A program made the position numbers and the translations under genes. DNA of 64,000 nucleotides, taken from contig NZ_OMOJ01000005.1 in the NCBI RefSeq assembly GCF_900302505.1, positions 234,127 to 298,126 on the forward strand, read 5' to 3'. Numbering within the stretch: position 1 is the first letter of the stretch; each line of letters starts with the position of its first letter. Shown in pieces: positions 26,795-35,758 of the stretch. Source of the DNA: Pseudoprimorskyibacter insulae. Its GTDB lineage: Bacteria > Pseudomonadota > Alphaproteobacteria > Rhodobacterales > Rhodobacteraceae. The notes beneath the pieces were generated by a model. That model made no database searches, had not been told where the DNA came from, and saw only the letters and a list, made by a program, of their open reading frames with translations.

Positions 26795-27406
26795 TCAGGT
26801 TAGCGGGGAAAAGCCCATGGGCATGGCGATGGTCGACCGCATATCGGGGTCAAGCCAATCCGGCCCGCCCTTTGGCGGCCATTTGCCATCAGCCACCGAT
26901 TGGCCCCGCGCCTTGCTACGCGCCTCAAGCGTGGGATAGGGCCAGATCTGCGTCAGGCGCGGTGCCCCATCAATGCCGTACATCGCCAGAATACAGGGCG
27001 AATAGGCATCGCGATCAGGCAATGCGGACTGCCATTTTTCCATCGTCGGCATCAGCCCGTTCAGCTTCATCTTATAGGTGCGGATTTCATAGACCGGGCC
27101 AAGCTGCCCGCTTGGCACCGCGCCCATGAAATCCAAGGGACGGTAGCTTTGGACATCGTAGGATTTCAGCACATCCGAACAGCCAAAAGGATCGGCGGCG
27201 CGGATCAGGCGCTCCCGCTCGGCCAACATGGCATCGGCGTCGTCGTATTCACGCAGCAGATACACCTCGTTCAAGGCCCCTATGTCGGAGAACCACGCGC
27301 CCCGCAGCGTTCCCGCCCCGGCGTCGATCCAAGCCTCTAGCCCGTCGGCGGCCTTGCCCGCGCCGAAAATCTCGGTGTGCAATGTGGTCAGTTCATAAAA
27401 CGGCAT
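26795..27406 (-). CDS. NIPSNAP family protein
   Basis: 203 aa. Two ferredoxin-like halves are visible: MPFYELTTLHTEIFG at the start and GPVYEIRTYKMKLNGLMPTM in the middle; the YE(I/L)RTY-type strand is the family mark. MRSTIAMPMGFSPLT ends the chain. The family has no settled biochemical role; it often accompanies aromatic or alicyclic acid catabolism genes in proteobacteria. The ATG at 27406 lies within the end of the flavoprotein gene (14-base overlap) and follows AGGAGGGATCAG. A second NIPSNAP gene at 42757 is also close to a flavoprotein gene of the same family. Confidence 0.88.
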   Translation of the reverse strand: MPFYELTTLHTEIFGAGKAADGLEAWIDAGAGTLRGAWFSDIGALNEVYLLREYDDADAMLAERERLIRAADPFGCSDVLKSYDVQSYRPLDFMGAVPSGQLGPVYEIRTYKMKLNGLMPTMEKWQSALPDRDAYSPCILAMYGIDGAPRLTQIWPYPTLEARSKARGQSVADGKWPPKGGPDWLDPDMRSTIAMPMGFSPLT

Positions 27407-29099
27407 CTGATCCCTCCTGATCGTCAATCCCGGTGACGGGACGCCCTGCCAGCACGAGGCCGGCGATATATCCAAATGTCATTGCAGGCCCCAGCGTGAT
27501 CCCGCCGGATGGGTAATTGCCCCCCATGATCGAGGCCGCATCATTGCCCACGGCAAATAGCCCCTCGATCGGCATCTCGTCCGCGCCCAGCACCCGCGCC
27601 TGCGCATCGGTGCGCAGCCCGTCGAAGGTGCCGAGCGAGCCCGGCACCAATTTCACCGCGTAGAACGGCGCTTTGGTCAGTGCGCCCAGCGTCGGGTTTG
27701 GCCGGTTGCGCGGTTCGCCCAACACGCGATTGTAGGCGCTGTCGCCACGGCCAAAGTCCGGGTCTTTGCCTTCAGCCGCATGGGTGTTGAACCGCCGAAT
27801 GGTTCGCTGCAACGCATCCGCAGGCACGCCAATCTTGGCGGCCAGTTCGGCGATGGTTCGGGCTTTGACCAGATAGCCAGACCGCAGATGCGCCGCGTCG
27901 GGAAAGGGGAACGGCTTGACCGCGCCAATCCCGAACCGCGACCGCGCCCGCGCGTCGGCAATCATCCAGGCATGGGGCGCTTTGGGGCAGAGACGGAACA
28001 GGCCGCGCATGAAATCGTGATAGCTGTTCGCTTCATTGGCAAAGCGCTGGCCATCGGGGCCGACGGCGATGAAGCCGGGCTTGCCACGATCCACCAGATG
28101 CGGGAAATGCGCCCCGCCCTTGCCATCGGGCACCACCGACACAGGCGCCCAAGCGCCGGGATCCATCAGATCACCCGCTATCGCGCCGCCGACGCTTTCG
28201 CCCAATCGCAACCCGTCGCCGGTGTTTTCGCGCGGCGCGGCTGACCGGTGCGGCGCATCCTCAGTCACATGGTCAAAGCTACGGGCAATACGGGCCACGT
28301 CATGCGGGAAACCGCCCGCTGCCAAAACCACACCGCGTGTGGCGTGAATATCGCGCCCGGCGACCTGCGCGCCGACGACGCGCCCATCGCGAACAATCAA
28401 CCCGGTCGCGGGGGTATCCACCAGAACGGTTACCCCCAGATCAAGCGCCGACCGCAGCAGCCGCGCCACCAGCGCATTGCCATTGACCAGTTGCGCCCCG
28501 CGCCCTGATCGCAACAGATCAAGCCCGTGCCGCCCCAGCCGCCGCGCCGCATAAAGCGCATCGCGCGGGCTGGATTTTGCGTTGAAAAACCGGGCCATAT
28601 CCTGCCCAGCCGCAACGCCCATCCCCCAGACCGAAGCGACGGGCAACGGCCCGCGCAGCTTGCCCGCCCACTCGCCCAGCAAGCGCCCGTCAAATGGTGC
28701 CGCGCAAACGGACCGCCCGCCCGTCGCCGCGCCGGGTGTTTCGTGAAAATCGGGCATGCGATTGCCGTCGATCCAGTCCATCGCCGTATGATCGCGGAAA
28801 AAGCCGACCATTTCAGGCCCGTTGGCCAGAAAGGCCCCGATGCGTGGATCATTGATGCGATTGCCGATCTCGCTACGCAGATACTCCAACGGCGCATCAG
28901 GCGCTTCGCAAATCCCGGCCTCAATCGCCAAGGGATTGCGCGGAATCCACAGCCACCCGCCAGACCATGCCGAAGTGCCGCCCAGTTGGTGGTGCTTTTC
29001 CACGACGGTCACGCGGCAGCCGAAATGCGCCGCTGTCACCGCCGTCGCCAGCCCCCCAGCGCCTGAGCCGACGACAAGGACATCGCAGCTGTCCGTCAT
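27393..29099 (-). CDS. FAD-dependent dehydrogenase, 3-ketosteroid Delta1-dehydrogenase-like (paralogue 1)
   Basis: 568 aa flavoprotein of the fumarate reductase/KstD superfamily. The FAD site is DVLVVGSGAGGLATAVTAAHFG at the N-terminus, followed by VVEKHHQLGGTSAWSGG. The C-terminal segment IMGGNYPSGGITLGPAMTFG matches the region of KstD that carries the catalytic Tyr and Gly (YPxxG), used to abstract hydrogens next to a ring ketone. The middle cap domain includes RFANEANSYHDFM. Family knowledge suggests alpha,beta-desaturation of a cyclic ketone; fumarate- or tricarballylate-type substrates are alternatives. It overlaps the IclR gene by four bases (ATGA) and the NIPSNAP gene by 14. Two paralogues lie at 30063 and 39926. 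Confidence 0.88.
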   Translation of the reverse strand: MTDSCDVLVVGSGAGGLATAVTAAHFGCRVTVVEKHHQLGGTSAWSGGWLWIPRNPLAIEAGICEAPDAPLEYLRSEIGNRINDPRIGAFLANGPEMVGFFRDHTAMDWIDGNRMPDFHETPGAATGGRSVCAAPFDGRLLGEWAGKLRGPLPVASVWGMGVAAGQDMARFFNAKSSPRDALYAARRLGRHGLDLLRSGRGAQLVNGNALVARLLRSALDLGVTVLVDTPATGLIVRDGRVVGAQVAGRDIHATRGVVLAAGGFPHDVARIARSFDHVTEDAPHRSAAPRENTGDGLRLGESVGGAIAGDLMDPGAWAPVSVVPDGKGGAHFPHLVDRGKPGFIAVGPDGQRFANEANSYHDFMRGLFRLCPKAPHAWMIADARARSRFGIGAVKPFPFPDAAHLRSGYLVKARTIAELAAKIGVPADALQRTIRRFNTHAAEGKDPDFGRGDSAYNRVLGEPRNRPNPTLGALTKAPFYAVKLVPGSLGTFDGLRTDAQARVLGADEMPIEGLFAVGNDAASIMGGNYPSGGITLGPAMTFGYIAGLVLAGRPVTGIDDQEGSDAVL

Positions 29100-29914
29100 G
29101 CCATCTCGGGCTCGCTCAGAATACCGGCGAAATAGTGCGAGGCCGGGGCCGCCGCGCCAATTTCCGCCGCTGCATCGAACAAGGCCGGGGCCAGTTCCTC
29201 CATCCGTTGTTCGGGGAAACGCACAGCGGGACCAGCGATAGACAAACAGCCCAGCACCTGCCCATCTGCCGTGCCGCCCGCGCGCACGGCCACCGCCATC
29301 GCGCCCATGCCTTCGATGTAGGAATTGACCGCCACCGAATAGCCGCGCACCCGTGTCGCCTTTAGGGCGTTCATCAAATCCTCAATGCTTTTGGGGGCTT
29401 GCGAAGTGGCGGGCATGCCTTCGGGCTTCAGCCCGGTGCGCCCGACCAGCGCCAGAACCTCTTCGTCGCGCATCGCGGCCAGCAGCGCATGGCCGCCCGC
29501 GGTCGAGGCCGGATGCACCCGCATCCCCTGTTCCCGGCCCGGATCATAGCGCAGGCCAACCGTCGCGCCCTGCGCCACGGCGACCCATGTCAAACCATCG
29601 TCATCCAGCACCGACAGACGGATCAGTTCGCCCGACATGCTGGCCAGGCGGTCCAGAATGGGCTGGGCAATATCGGTCACCCCGGACAGGCCCAGAAACC
29701 CAAGGCCCAGCGCCGCAAGTCGGATGGTCAGGGCATAGTCCCCCTGATCGCGCAACTGACGCACATAGCCAAGCCGCGCCAATTCCCGCAATTGCCGATG
29801 CACCCCCGATACGGGCTGATCAAGCAGCCGCGCCATGGTCGAAACCTGCATCCCGCTGGGGTGTTCCACCAGCAATTCCAGAAGGGTCAGGGCTTTTTCG
29901 ACTGCGCTCGACAT
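29096..29914 (-). CDS. IclR-family transcriptional regulator
   Basis: 272 aa. N-terminal winged helix: KALTLLELLVEHPSGMQVS, then QPVSGVHRQLRELARLGYVR as the recognition region. C-terminal effector domain: RVHPASTAGGHALLAAM, then RGYSVAVNSYIEGMGAMAV, as expected for small-acid sensing. First gene of the operon it heads; divergent from the second flavoprotein gene across a 148-base AT-rich gap with direct repeats, so it probably controls both directions. Effector unknown. Confidence 0.9.
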   Translation of the reverse strand: MSSAVEKALTLLELLVEHPSGMQVSTMARLLDQPVSGVHRQLRELARLGYVRQLRDQGDYALTIRLAALGLGFLGLSGVTDIAQPILDRLASMSGELIRLSVLDDDGLTWVAVAQGATVGLRYDPGREQGMRVHPASTAGGHALLAAMRDEEVLALVGRTGLKPEGMPATSQAPKSIEDLMNALKATRVRGYSVAVNSYIEGMGAMAVAVRAGGTADGQVLGCLSIAGPAVRFPEQRMEELAPALFDAAAEIGAAAPASHYFAGILSEPEMA

Positions 29915-29964
29915 GGGGGCCTCATCTTGTGACTCGGGGGGAAGCTATGTCAGCGGATCAAAAA

Positions 29965-29991
29965 TTGAAAGTATTTTTAAAAGTTGAAAGT
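29965..29991. promoter_or_regulatory. Direct repeats in IclR/flavoprotein divergent promoter
   Basis: TTGAAAGT occurs at 29965-29972 and again at 29984-29991, 19 bases apart, within an A/T-rich block that stands out from the GC-rich surroundings. Candidate operator of the neighbouring IclR regulator or part of the promoters; not tested. Confidence 0.4.
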
Positions 29992-30062
29992 TTTTCCATT
30001 TTTGAGATGATGCCTGCAAGAATCGGGTTACACACCATCCCGAAACAGGGGGACGCCGCCGC

Positions 30063-31730
30063 ATGTCAGAGGTTCAGGACTATGATGTCGCCGTTATCGG
30101 CTCTGGCGCGGCGGGGCTGTCTGCTGCAATCTTTGCCGCATTGGCGGGCGCACGGACGGTTCTGATTGAGCGGACAGACTATATCGGCGGAACAACGGCT
30201 TATTCGGCAGGCACCACATGGGCACCGAACACCCGGCTTGCCGCAACGGTTGGGGCGACGGATAACCCAGATAAAGTGCTGGGCTTTCTAGATCGTGCCG
30301 TTGGCAACCGATCCCCGCGTGCCATGCGCGAGGCGTTCGTTGAAAATGCGCCCAAAGCCATCCATACGCTGATGGACAGGACCGAGGCGCAATTCCGCGC
30401 CTGCCCCCGCCATCCCGACTATCTGTCCGAGATCGAGGGAAGCACGCTCAATGGCCGCGCATTGGAGCCTGTGCCGTTCAACGGATCGGCGCTTGGGGCC
30501 GATCTGGCCTTGGTGCGCCCCCCTATCCCTGAATTCACCATTCTGGGCGGGCTGATGGTCGACCGCACGGATATCGCCCATCTGCTGGGTATGACCAAAT
30601 CGCTGAAGTCCTTGGCCTATTCGATCAAACTGGTGTCAGGGTTTCTGCGCGACAAGCTGCGGCACGGTCGTTCGGCCCGGCTGGTGATGGGCAACGCGCT
30701 GATCGGGCGGCTGTTGTTATCGGCGCGTCAGGCAGGCGTGACGATCCGCACCCAGACCACTGTGACCGATATACAGACTGGCAGTGAAACGTTGCTGAGC
30801 CTGAAAAGCGGCGAGACGCTGCGCATCAAAGGCGGCGTCATTCTTGCGACAGGCGGGTTTGGCCGCCATCCAACCCGCCGGGCCGAGATGTTGCCCACCC
30901 CTACGGCTGAACATAGCCCTGCGGCCCCCGGCCATACCGGCGAATTGCATGATATTGCCCTACGGCTTGGGGCCACTTACGGCGACGGGGCGCAGACCAA
31001 TGCCTTTTGGGCGCCTGTATCGACACGTCAGCGCCCGGATGGCACTTGGGCCGTCTTCCCGCACTTCGTCTTTGACCGGTCCAAGCCGGGGATCATCGCG
31101 GTGGGCAAGGATGGCAAGCGCTTTACCAATGAAAGCCGGTCCTACCACGAATTCGCCCAAGCGCAGCAGGCCACCGGCACCCTGCCCGCCTATCTGGTGA
31201 CCGATGCCAATGGGCTAAAGACCTACGGGCTTGGCATGGTGCGCCCCGGCGGCATGGGGGCCAAGGCCCTATTGAAAGATGGATATCTGACCGAGGCCCC
31301 GACGCTGGATGCGCTCGCCCAGCGCCTTGGGATTGATGCAGCCGGCCTGAAAGACACCGCCCAGCGCATGAACCGCTTTGCCGAAACCGGCGTGGATCAG
31401 GATTTCCACCGGGGCGAAACCGACTATGAGCGACACAATGGCGATGCCAACCACGGGCCGAACCCGACTTTGGGCAAGATCGGCACCGGGCCGTTCTATG
31501 CGGTCAAGCTGATGCCGGGCGATATTGGCGCGGCGACGGGTCTGCGCACTGATGAAACCGCGCGACTGCTGGATAAAGACGGAACGCCCATTCCCGGCCT
31601 CTACGCAGCAGGCAATGACATGCAGTCCATCATGGGCGGCGTCTATCCCGGCCCGGGCATCACCATCGGCCCGGCAATCACCTTCGGCTTCATCGCCGCA
31701 ACCCACGCATCCGAAAGGGCAAAGGCATGA
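30063..31730 (+). CDS. FAD-dependent dehydrogenase, 3-ketosteroid Delta1-dehydrogenase-like (paralogue 2)
   Basis: 555 aa, same family and layout as the 27393 and 39926 genes. FAD site DVAVIGSGAAGLSAAIFAAL, then TVLIERTDYIGGTTAYSAG. The C-terminal motif is IMGGVYPGPGITIGPAITFG, with the YPGPG that in KstD holds the catalytic Tyr and Gly. RFTNESRSYHEFAQA is shared with the paralogues. It probably introduces a double bond beside a ring carbonyl. The stop overlaps the epimerase-like gene by four bases (ATGA), and the start is divergent from the IclR gene. The start at 30063 follows a G-rich stretch but no perfect ribosome site. Confidence 0.88.
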   Translation: MSEVQDYDVAVIGSGAAGLSAAIFAALAGARTVLIERTDYIGGTTAYSAGTTWAPNTRLAATVGATDNPDKVLGFLDRAVGNRSPRAMREAFVENAPKAIHTLMDRTEAQFRACPRHPDYLSEIEGSTLNGRALEPVPFNGSALGADLALVRPPIPEFTILGGLMVDRTDIAHLLGMTKSLKSLAYSIKLVSGFLRDKLRHGRSARLVMGNALIGRLLLSARQAGVTIRTQTTVTDIQTGSETLLSLKSGETLRIKGGVILATGGFGRHPTRRAEMLPTPTAEHSPAAPGHTGELHDIALRLGATYGDGAQTNAFWAPVSTRQRPDGTWAVFPHFVFDRSKPGIIAVGKDGKRFTNESRSYHEFAQAQQATGTLPAYLVTDANGLKTYGLGMVRPGGMGAKALLKDGYLTEAPTLDALAQRLGIDAAGLKDTAQRMNRFAETGVDQDFHRGETDYERHNGDANHGPNPTLGKIGTGPFYAVKLMPGDIGAATGLRTDETARLLDKDGTPIPGLYAAGNDMQSIMGGVYPGPGITIGPAITFGFIAATHASERAKA

Positions 31731-32626
31731 GCCGTTATCTGATCACCGGTGGTACGGGTTTTATCGGCCGTTGGGTCGCCGCCATGTTGCTAGAGCTTGG
31801 GCATGAGGTGCGGATCTTTGATGCGCGGCCCAACCCGGCCAATCTGGATGAGATCACCCCCGGCCTATCCGCCAAGGTCGACTTCGTGACCGGCGATATC
31901 GCGGATGGGTCCGTTGTTGAGGCGGCCAAGGGCTGTGACGGGATCATCCATCTGGCGGGCGTTATGACGGTCGATGCCGCGCGTGATCCGCTGCGGGCCG
32001 CGCAGATCAACGTCATCGGCTCGCTTCATGTGTTTGACGCCGCGCGCCTGCACGGCATTGGGCAAGTGGCCTATCTGTCCAGTGCGGGCGTCTTTGGCCC
32101 TGACGATGCCATCAACCCCCGGCCTGCCACCCATTACGGCACCCATAAGCTTGCCATTGAAGGCACAGCACGCGCCTATCTGCGCGATCATGGGATCGGG
32201 TCTGTCGGGTTCCGGCCCTATATCGTCTATGGGGCGGGTCAAAGCTCGGGCATTGCGTCGGGACCGTCCGTGGCGATCTATAGCGCGGTACAGAACACGC
32301 CTGCCACCATCCGCTTCTCGGGGCGGGTTGGTTTTGTTCTGGTGCAGGATGTGGCCGACCTTTTGGTGCAATCGATCCTGACGCCCATGCAAGGGGCCGA
32401 GGCCTATACCCTATGTGGCGAGACGGCAGATATGACCGATTTCGTGGATGCCCTGAGCGCCCGCATCCCACAGGCGCAGATTACCATCGAGGGCGCACCT
32501 ATGCTTATTCCCGGCGATCTGGCCACCAGCGCCCTGCCCCCGCATCTGGCACAGCGTCCCGTTACCTCGATGCAGGACGGCATTGACCGAACTTTGCAAT
32601 TCTATCGCGAAAGGATGCCGGGATGA
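31727..32626 (+). CDS. NAD-dependent epimerase/dehydratase-like extended SDR
   Basis: 299 aa. Rossmann motif YLITGGTGFIGRWVAAMLLE at the N-terminus. Catalytic Ser in LSSAGVFG and the YxxxK pair in HYGTHKLAIEG. VAYLSSAGVFGP and FRPYIVYG are typical. Extended SDRs oxidise, reduce or epimerise ring or sugar hydroxyls; the substrate here is unknown, but coupling by ATGA to a ketone-desaturating flavoprotein suggests it forms or uses the cyclic ketone. The next gene follows after about 205 bases that contain a candidate AraC-type operator. Confidence 0.85.
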   Translation: MSRYLITGGTGFIGRWVAAMLLELGHEVRIFDARPNPANLDEITPGLSAKVDFVTGDIADGSVVEAAKGCDGIIHLAGVMTVDAARDPLRAAQINVIGSLHVFDAARLHGIGQVAYLSSAGVFGPDDAINPRPATHYGTHKLAIEGTARAYLRDHGIGSVGFRPYIVYGAGQSSGIASGPSVAIYSAVQNTPATIRFSGRVGFVLVQDVADLLVQSILTPMQGAEAYTLCGETADMTDFVDALSARIPQAQITIEGAPMLIPGDLATSALPPHLAQRPVTSMQDGIDRTLQFYRERMPG

Positions 32627-32647
32627 GCGCCCTGTCCCGAATGAATT

Positions 32648-32675
32648 GTCCAATCTTTACTCTGATACATCCATT
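32648..32675 (+). promoter_or_regulatory. AraC-type operator, site C (before the AroE-like/liv operon)
   Basis: GTCCAA (32648-32653), 15 bases, then ATCCATT (32669-32675). Same order and 21-base phasing as the sites at 41702 and 42673; one mismatch to GTCCATT. A CTAAAT sequence at 32699-32704 could serve as a -10 box. Located 156 bases before the chosen start of the AroE-like gene. Confidence 0.55.
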
Positions 32676-32831
32676 TCCAAACGGCGCCCCTTTGCGCACT
32701 AAATTTACCCAAGGACATCCGGTGCAAGCCGCGTTTGTCGGTAACGTGGGCCAACGGAAGGAACAGCGCAGCGCATGGCAACCACGACCCAGAAAGTGCA
32801 ATCAATCGCCCAAGGTGCAGGAGGACCGTCA

Positions 32832-33632
32832 ATGACCCCGGCACTGAATGGTGAAACGCAGGTCGTGTTCATCATCGGCGATCCGATTGCGCAGGTAAAA
32901 TCCCCCAGCCTGCTGTCGGCCCGCTTTGCGCGGCAAGGCCAGAACACGCTTGTCGTGCCGGGGCATGTGGCCCCTGCCGATATCCCTGCCTTTATGGCCG
33001 GGCTGGACACGCTTCAGAACGCGCCGGGGCTGGTGATCACTGTTCCCCACAAACAGGCTATGGTTCCCTATTGCGCCAAGATGACCGACCGGGCGCGCTA
33101 TGCCGGGTCGGTCAACGTGATGCGCCGCACCGCAGCGGGTTGGATGGGCGACAACACCGACGGGATGGGCTACGTTGAGGGGATGAAAGAACGCGGCGCT
33201 CAGATTGAAGGCAAGCGCGTACTGCTGGTCGGGGCTGGCGGGGCCGGATCTGCCATTGCCTATGAGTTTCTGGCCCAAGGTGCATCAATGCTGGCCGTGC
33301 ACGATGTGGATGCATCCCGCCGCGACGGGCTGATTGACCGCCTAGGCGCGGCCTTCCCCGGACAGCTGGCCATTGGATCCGGCGATCCAACCGGGTTCGA
33401 CATCATCGCCAATGCCACGCCCTTGGGCATGCGCGATGGCGATCCCCTGCCCGTACAGGTGGACAATTTGCAACCAGAGATGTTTGCCGCCTGCCCGATC
33501 ACCAAACCTGAAATTTCGCCCTTCATCGCCGCAGCTATGGCGCGCGGCTGTGACACCATGCCGGGCATCGGCATGTTCACCGCCCAAGAAGGGCTACTGG
33601 TTGAGGCATTGAACACGCTCTCGGCTGACTAA
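32832..33632 (+). CDS. AroE-like quinate/shikimate dehydrogenase homologue, divergent substrate site
   Basis: 266 aa of the shikimate dehydrogenase fold. The catalytic Lys is Lys74 (ITVPHK) and the partner Asp is Asp110 (GDNTDGMGY); the nucleotide site is LLVGAGGAGSAIAYEF. The usual shikimate-binding SxSPxxHN is changed: the stretch reads VKSPSLLS, so the first Ser is Val22 and the His-Asn pair is Leu-Ser, and the NVT before the catalytic Lys reads VIT. It therefore probably acts on a hydroaromatic acid other than shikimate or on quinate-like substrates. Start at 32832 has a strong AGGAGG 8 bases upstream; an ATG at 32775 is possible. It heads an operon with a liv-type importer and AroQ-like protein. 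Confidence 0.82.
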   Translation: MTPALNGETQVVFIIGDPIAQVKSPSLLSARFARQGQNTLVVPGHVAPADIPAFMAGLDTLQNAPGLVITVPHKQAMVPYCAKMTDRARYAGSVNVMRRTAAGWMGDNTDGMGYVEGMKERGAQIEGKRVLLVGAGGAGSAIAYEFLAQGASMLAVHDVDASRRDGLIDRLGAAFPGQLAIGSGDPTGFDIIANATPLGMRDGDPLPVQVDNLQPEMFAACPITKPEISPFIAAAMARGCDTMPGIGMFTAQEGLLVEALNTLSAD

Positions 33633-33668
33633 GAACGACCCAAGGACATCAAATCAGGGAGGATAAAG

Positions 33669-34796
33669 ATGATCCGTAAAGCTACACTACTCACAGCAAG
33701 TGCTCTGTCGCTGATGGCAGGTCTGGCCAGCGCCGATGTGCGTATCGCCAGCGTTGCCGAACTGTCGGGCGCAGGCGCGGCCGCCGGTGCCGTATGGCAT
33801 GACGGCATCAAGATGGCCGTGGAAGAAATCAACGCAGCAGGCGGCATTCTGGGCGAGCAGATCGATCTGGTCGAATACGACAGCCAGACCGACCCGCAGA
33901 ACAGCCGCGCCATGGTGCAAAAGGCCATCGACGAAGAAGCCTTTGTTCTGATGGGCACCGTCTATTCGTCCTCAACCGTGGTGAACATGCTGGTCGCCAT
34001 GCAGAACGGCGTGCCGCAGATCACCGGTTCGGAAAGCCCGACCATCACCGCCAAGGGCAACCCCTATATCTTCCGCACTGCATTCGGCGCACAAAAGGGC
34101 CTGCCGAAGCTGGGCAGCTACATCAAGGACGATCTGGGCGCATCCAAGGTCGCCGTGATCTGGGCCAACACCGAATTCGGCAAGGGTGGCCATGACGCGT
34201 TCGAAAACGTCGCGGCAAGCAACGGCATCGAGATCGTGTCGGACATCCCGACCGAACAAGCGCAGGTCGATTTCGCCGCGGACGTCGCCAAGCTGAAGTC
34301 CTCGGGCGCTGAGGCCGTCTTTGCCTACATGACCGAAGAAGAATCCGCCCGCTTCCTGATCGAAGCCGAAAAGCAGGGCCTTGGCCTGCCGATCGTCGGT
34401 GACACCGTGATCGCATCGCAAAAGGTAATCGACCTGGCCGGGTCTGCCGCCAATGGCGTATCCAGCCACGTTGGCCTGACCGCCGAAGCGCCGATCCCGG
34501 CAATTCGGGAAATGGCCGCCAAGTTCGAAGCCAAATACGGCTACGGCGCGGACCATAACGCAATCAAAGGCTACCTTGGCGCCTATACCGTCAAGTACGT
34601 GACCGAAGCCGTCGGTTCCTTCGACCGTCAGGCCTTTGCCGACAAGATGCACGGCCTGTGCCTCGATGCGGCAACCCATCCCGGCATCCTGATGGACGCC
34701 TGCTGGGACGACACTGGCGAGCTGTCGCGCGAAAGCTTCCTGGTTCAGGTTGTTGACGGCAAGCAGCAGATCACCAAGACGCTGCCCGCCAACTGA
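33669..34796 (+). CDS. Periplasmic binding protein of liv-type ABC importer (cluster 1)
   Basis: 375 aa. Signal peptide MIRKATLLTASALSLMAGLASA with probable cut after ASA. The mature part is a type I periplasmic binding fold (VRIASVAELSGAGAAAG, GIKMAVEEINAAGGILG, VYSSSTVVNMLVAMQ). Relatives bind branched-chain amino acids, amides or aromatic and alicyclic acids. A good AGGGAGGA site precedes the ATG. It lies 36 bases after the AroE-like gene and is followed by four transporter genes, so its ligand is probably the substrate of the AroE/AroQ-like enzymes. A stable hairpin after the stop could raise its level over the permeases. Confidence 0.9.
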   Translation: MIRKATLLTASALSLMAGLASADVRIASVAELSGAGAAAGAVWHDGIKMAVEEINAAGGILGEQIDLVEYDSQTDPQNSRAMVQKAIDEEAFVLMGTVYSSSTVVNMLVAMQNGVPQITGSESPTITAKGNPYIFRTAFGAQKGLPKLGSYIKDDLGASKVAVIWANTEFGKGGHDAFENVAASNGIEIVSDIPTEQAQVDFAADVAKLKSSGAEAVFAYMTEEESARFLIEAEKQGLGLPIVGDTVIASQKVIDLAGSAANGVSSHVGLTAEAPIPAIREMAAKFEAKYGYGADHNAIKGYLGAYTVKYVTEAVGSFDRQAFADKMHGLCLDAATHPGILMDACWDDTGELSRESFLVQVVDGKQQITKTLPAN

Positions 34797-34804
34797 TCCC
34801 TACC

Positions 34805-34829
34805 GGGCGGCGGGCCTGTCCTGCCGCCC
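34805..34829 (+). promoter_or_regulatory. Intercistronic hairpin after binding-protein gene (cluster 1)
   Basis: GGGCGGC (34805-34811) pairs with GCCGCCC (34823-34829) with further partial pairing inside. It is not followed by a U-run. Such structures after a binding-protein gene commonly stabilise its mRNA or attenuate downstream expression. Confidence 0.45.
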
Positions 34830-34879
34830 TTCCCCTACATCGCAATCCCCTTGCAAGCGCTGACCACGAGGTACACCGC

Positions 34880-35758
34880 ATGGCGGAATTCATCCAAATC
34901 CTGATATCCGGTTTATCTGCGGGCTCGATCTACGCGCTTGCGGCTGTCGGGTTCACGTTGCTTTGGCAGGCATCGCAGACGATCAACTTCGCCCAAGGCG
35001 AATTTGTCATGCTGCCTGCGTTTTTTGTATTGGCCCTGACCGTTAAACTGGGCCTGCCATTGCCCTTGGCCATCATTCTGGCAATCTTCCTGTCTGTCCT
35101 GCTGCTTGGCGCTGTGTTCAAGAAGCTGGTGGTCGAGCCGATGATCCAACACGGCACCTTGCCGCTGGTCATTGCGACCATCGCGCTTGGGCTGCTGCTG
35201 AAAGAGGGCGTCAAGGAATTCTATTCGCCGCTGGGCCAACCCTTCCCCAGCCTGTTCCCGCAAGATGTTCTAAGCGTCTTTGGCGCGGCTGTTTCGATCC
35301 CCGATATCGCGAACTTCGTGATCGCCATGGGCACGATCATTGGCTTGCAGCTGTTTTTGGCCCGCACCCGCACCGGGCGCTGTATGCAGGCCACCGCACA
35401 AAACCCCGATGTCGCCCAGATCCTTGGCGTCGATATCAAGAAAATGGTTCTGTACACCTTCCTGATCAACGGGGCGCTGGCGGCCATCGCATCGGTTCTG
35501 ATCACCCCGATTTATCTGGCGAAATTCTCAAACGGTGAAGTGCTGGGCCTTGTGGCCTTTATCGCGGCCATCGTTGGCGGCTTTAACCAGATCCGCGGCG
35601 CATTGGTGGGCGGTTTGTTGATCGGCGTGATCGACAACCTGTCCGCCGGCTATGTTTCGGCCGAATACCGTCAGGCTGTTCCAATGCTTCTGTTGATTTT
35701 CGTCATCCTGGTGCGCCCGCAGGGCCTGCTGGGCACATCCGAGGGACGCGCAGTATGA
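34880..35758 (+). CDS. LivH-type ABC permease (cluster 1)
   Basis: 292 aa, about eight membrane helices. Family marks: ISGLSAGSIYALAAVGFTLL at the N-terminus, QTINFAQGEFVMLPAF and GVIDNLSAGYVSAEYRQAVP near the end. It forms the inner-membrane channel with the LivM-type protein encoded next, with which it overlaps by four bases (ATGA). Second transporter gene of the AroE-like/AroQ-like operon. Confidence 0.92.
   Translation: MAEFIQILISGLSAGSIYALAAVGFTLLWQASQTINFAQGEFVMLPAFFVLALTVKLGLPLPLAIILAIFLSVLLLGAVFKKLVVEPMIQHGTLPLVIATIALGLLLKEGVKEFYSPLGQPFPSLFPQDVLSVFGAAVSIPDIANFVIAMGTIIGLQLFLARTRTGRCMQATAQNPDVAQILGVDIKKMVLYTFLINGALAAIASVLITPIYLAKFSNGEVLGLVAFIAAIVGGFNQIRGALVGGLLIGVIDNLSAGYVSAEYRQAVPMLLLIFVILVRPQGLLGTSEGRAV

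Noticed and set aside
32623..32835. 70-codon frame linking the epimerase-like and AroE-like genes by ATGA overlaps at both ends
   Set aside because: The overlaps are striking, but the peptide looks random (Pro/Arg/Gln-rich), the stretch is AT-richer and carries the AraC-type site, and AroE-like has its own strong ribosome site. Read as promoter region.
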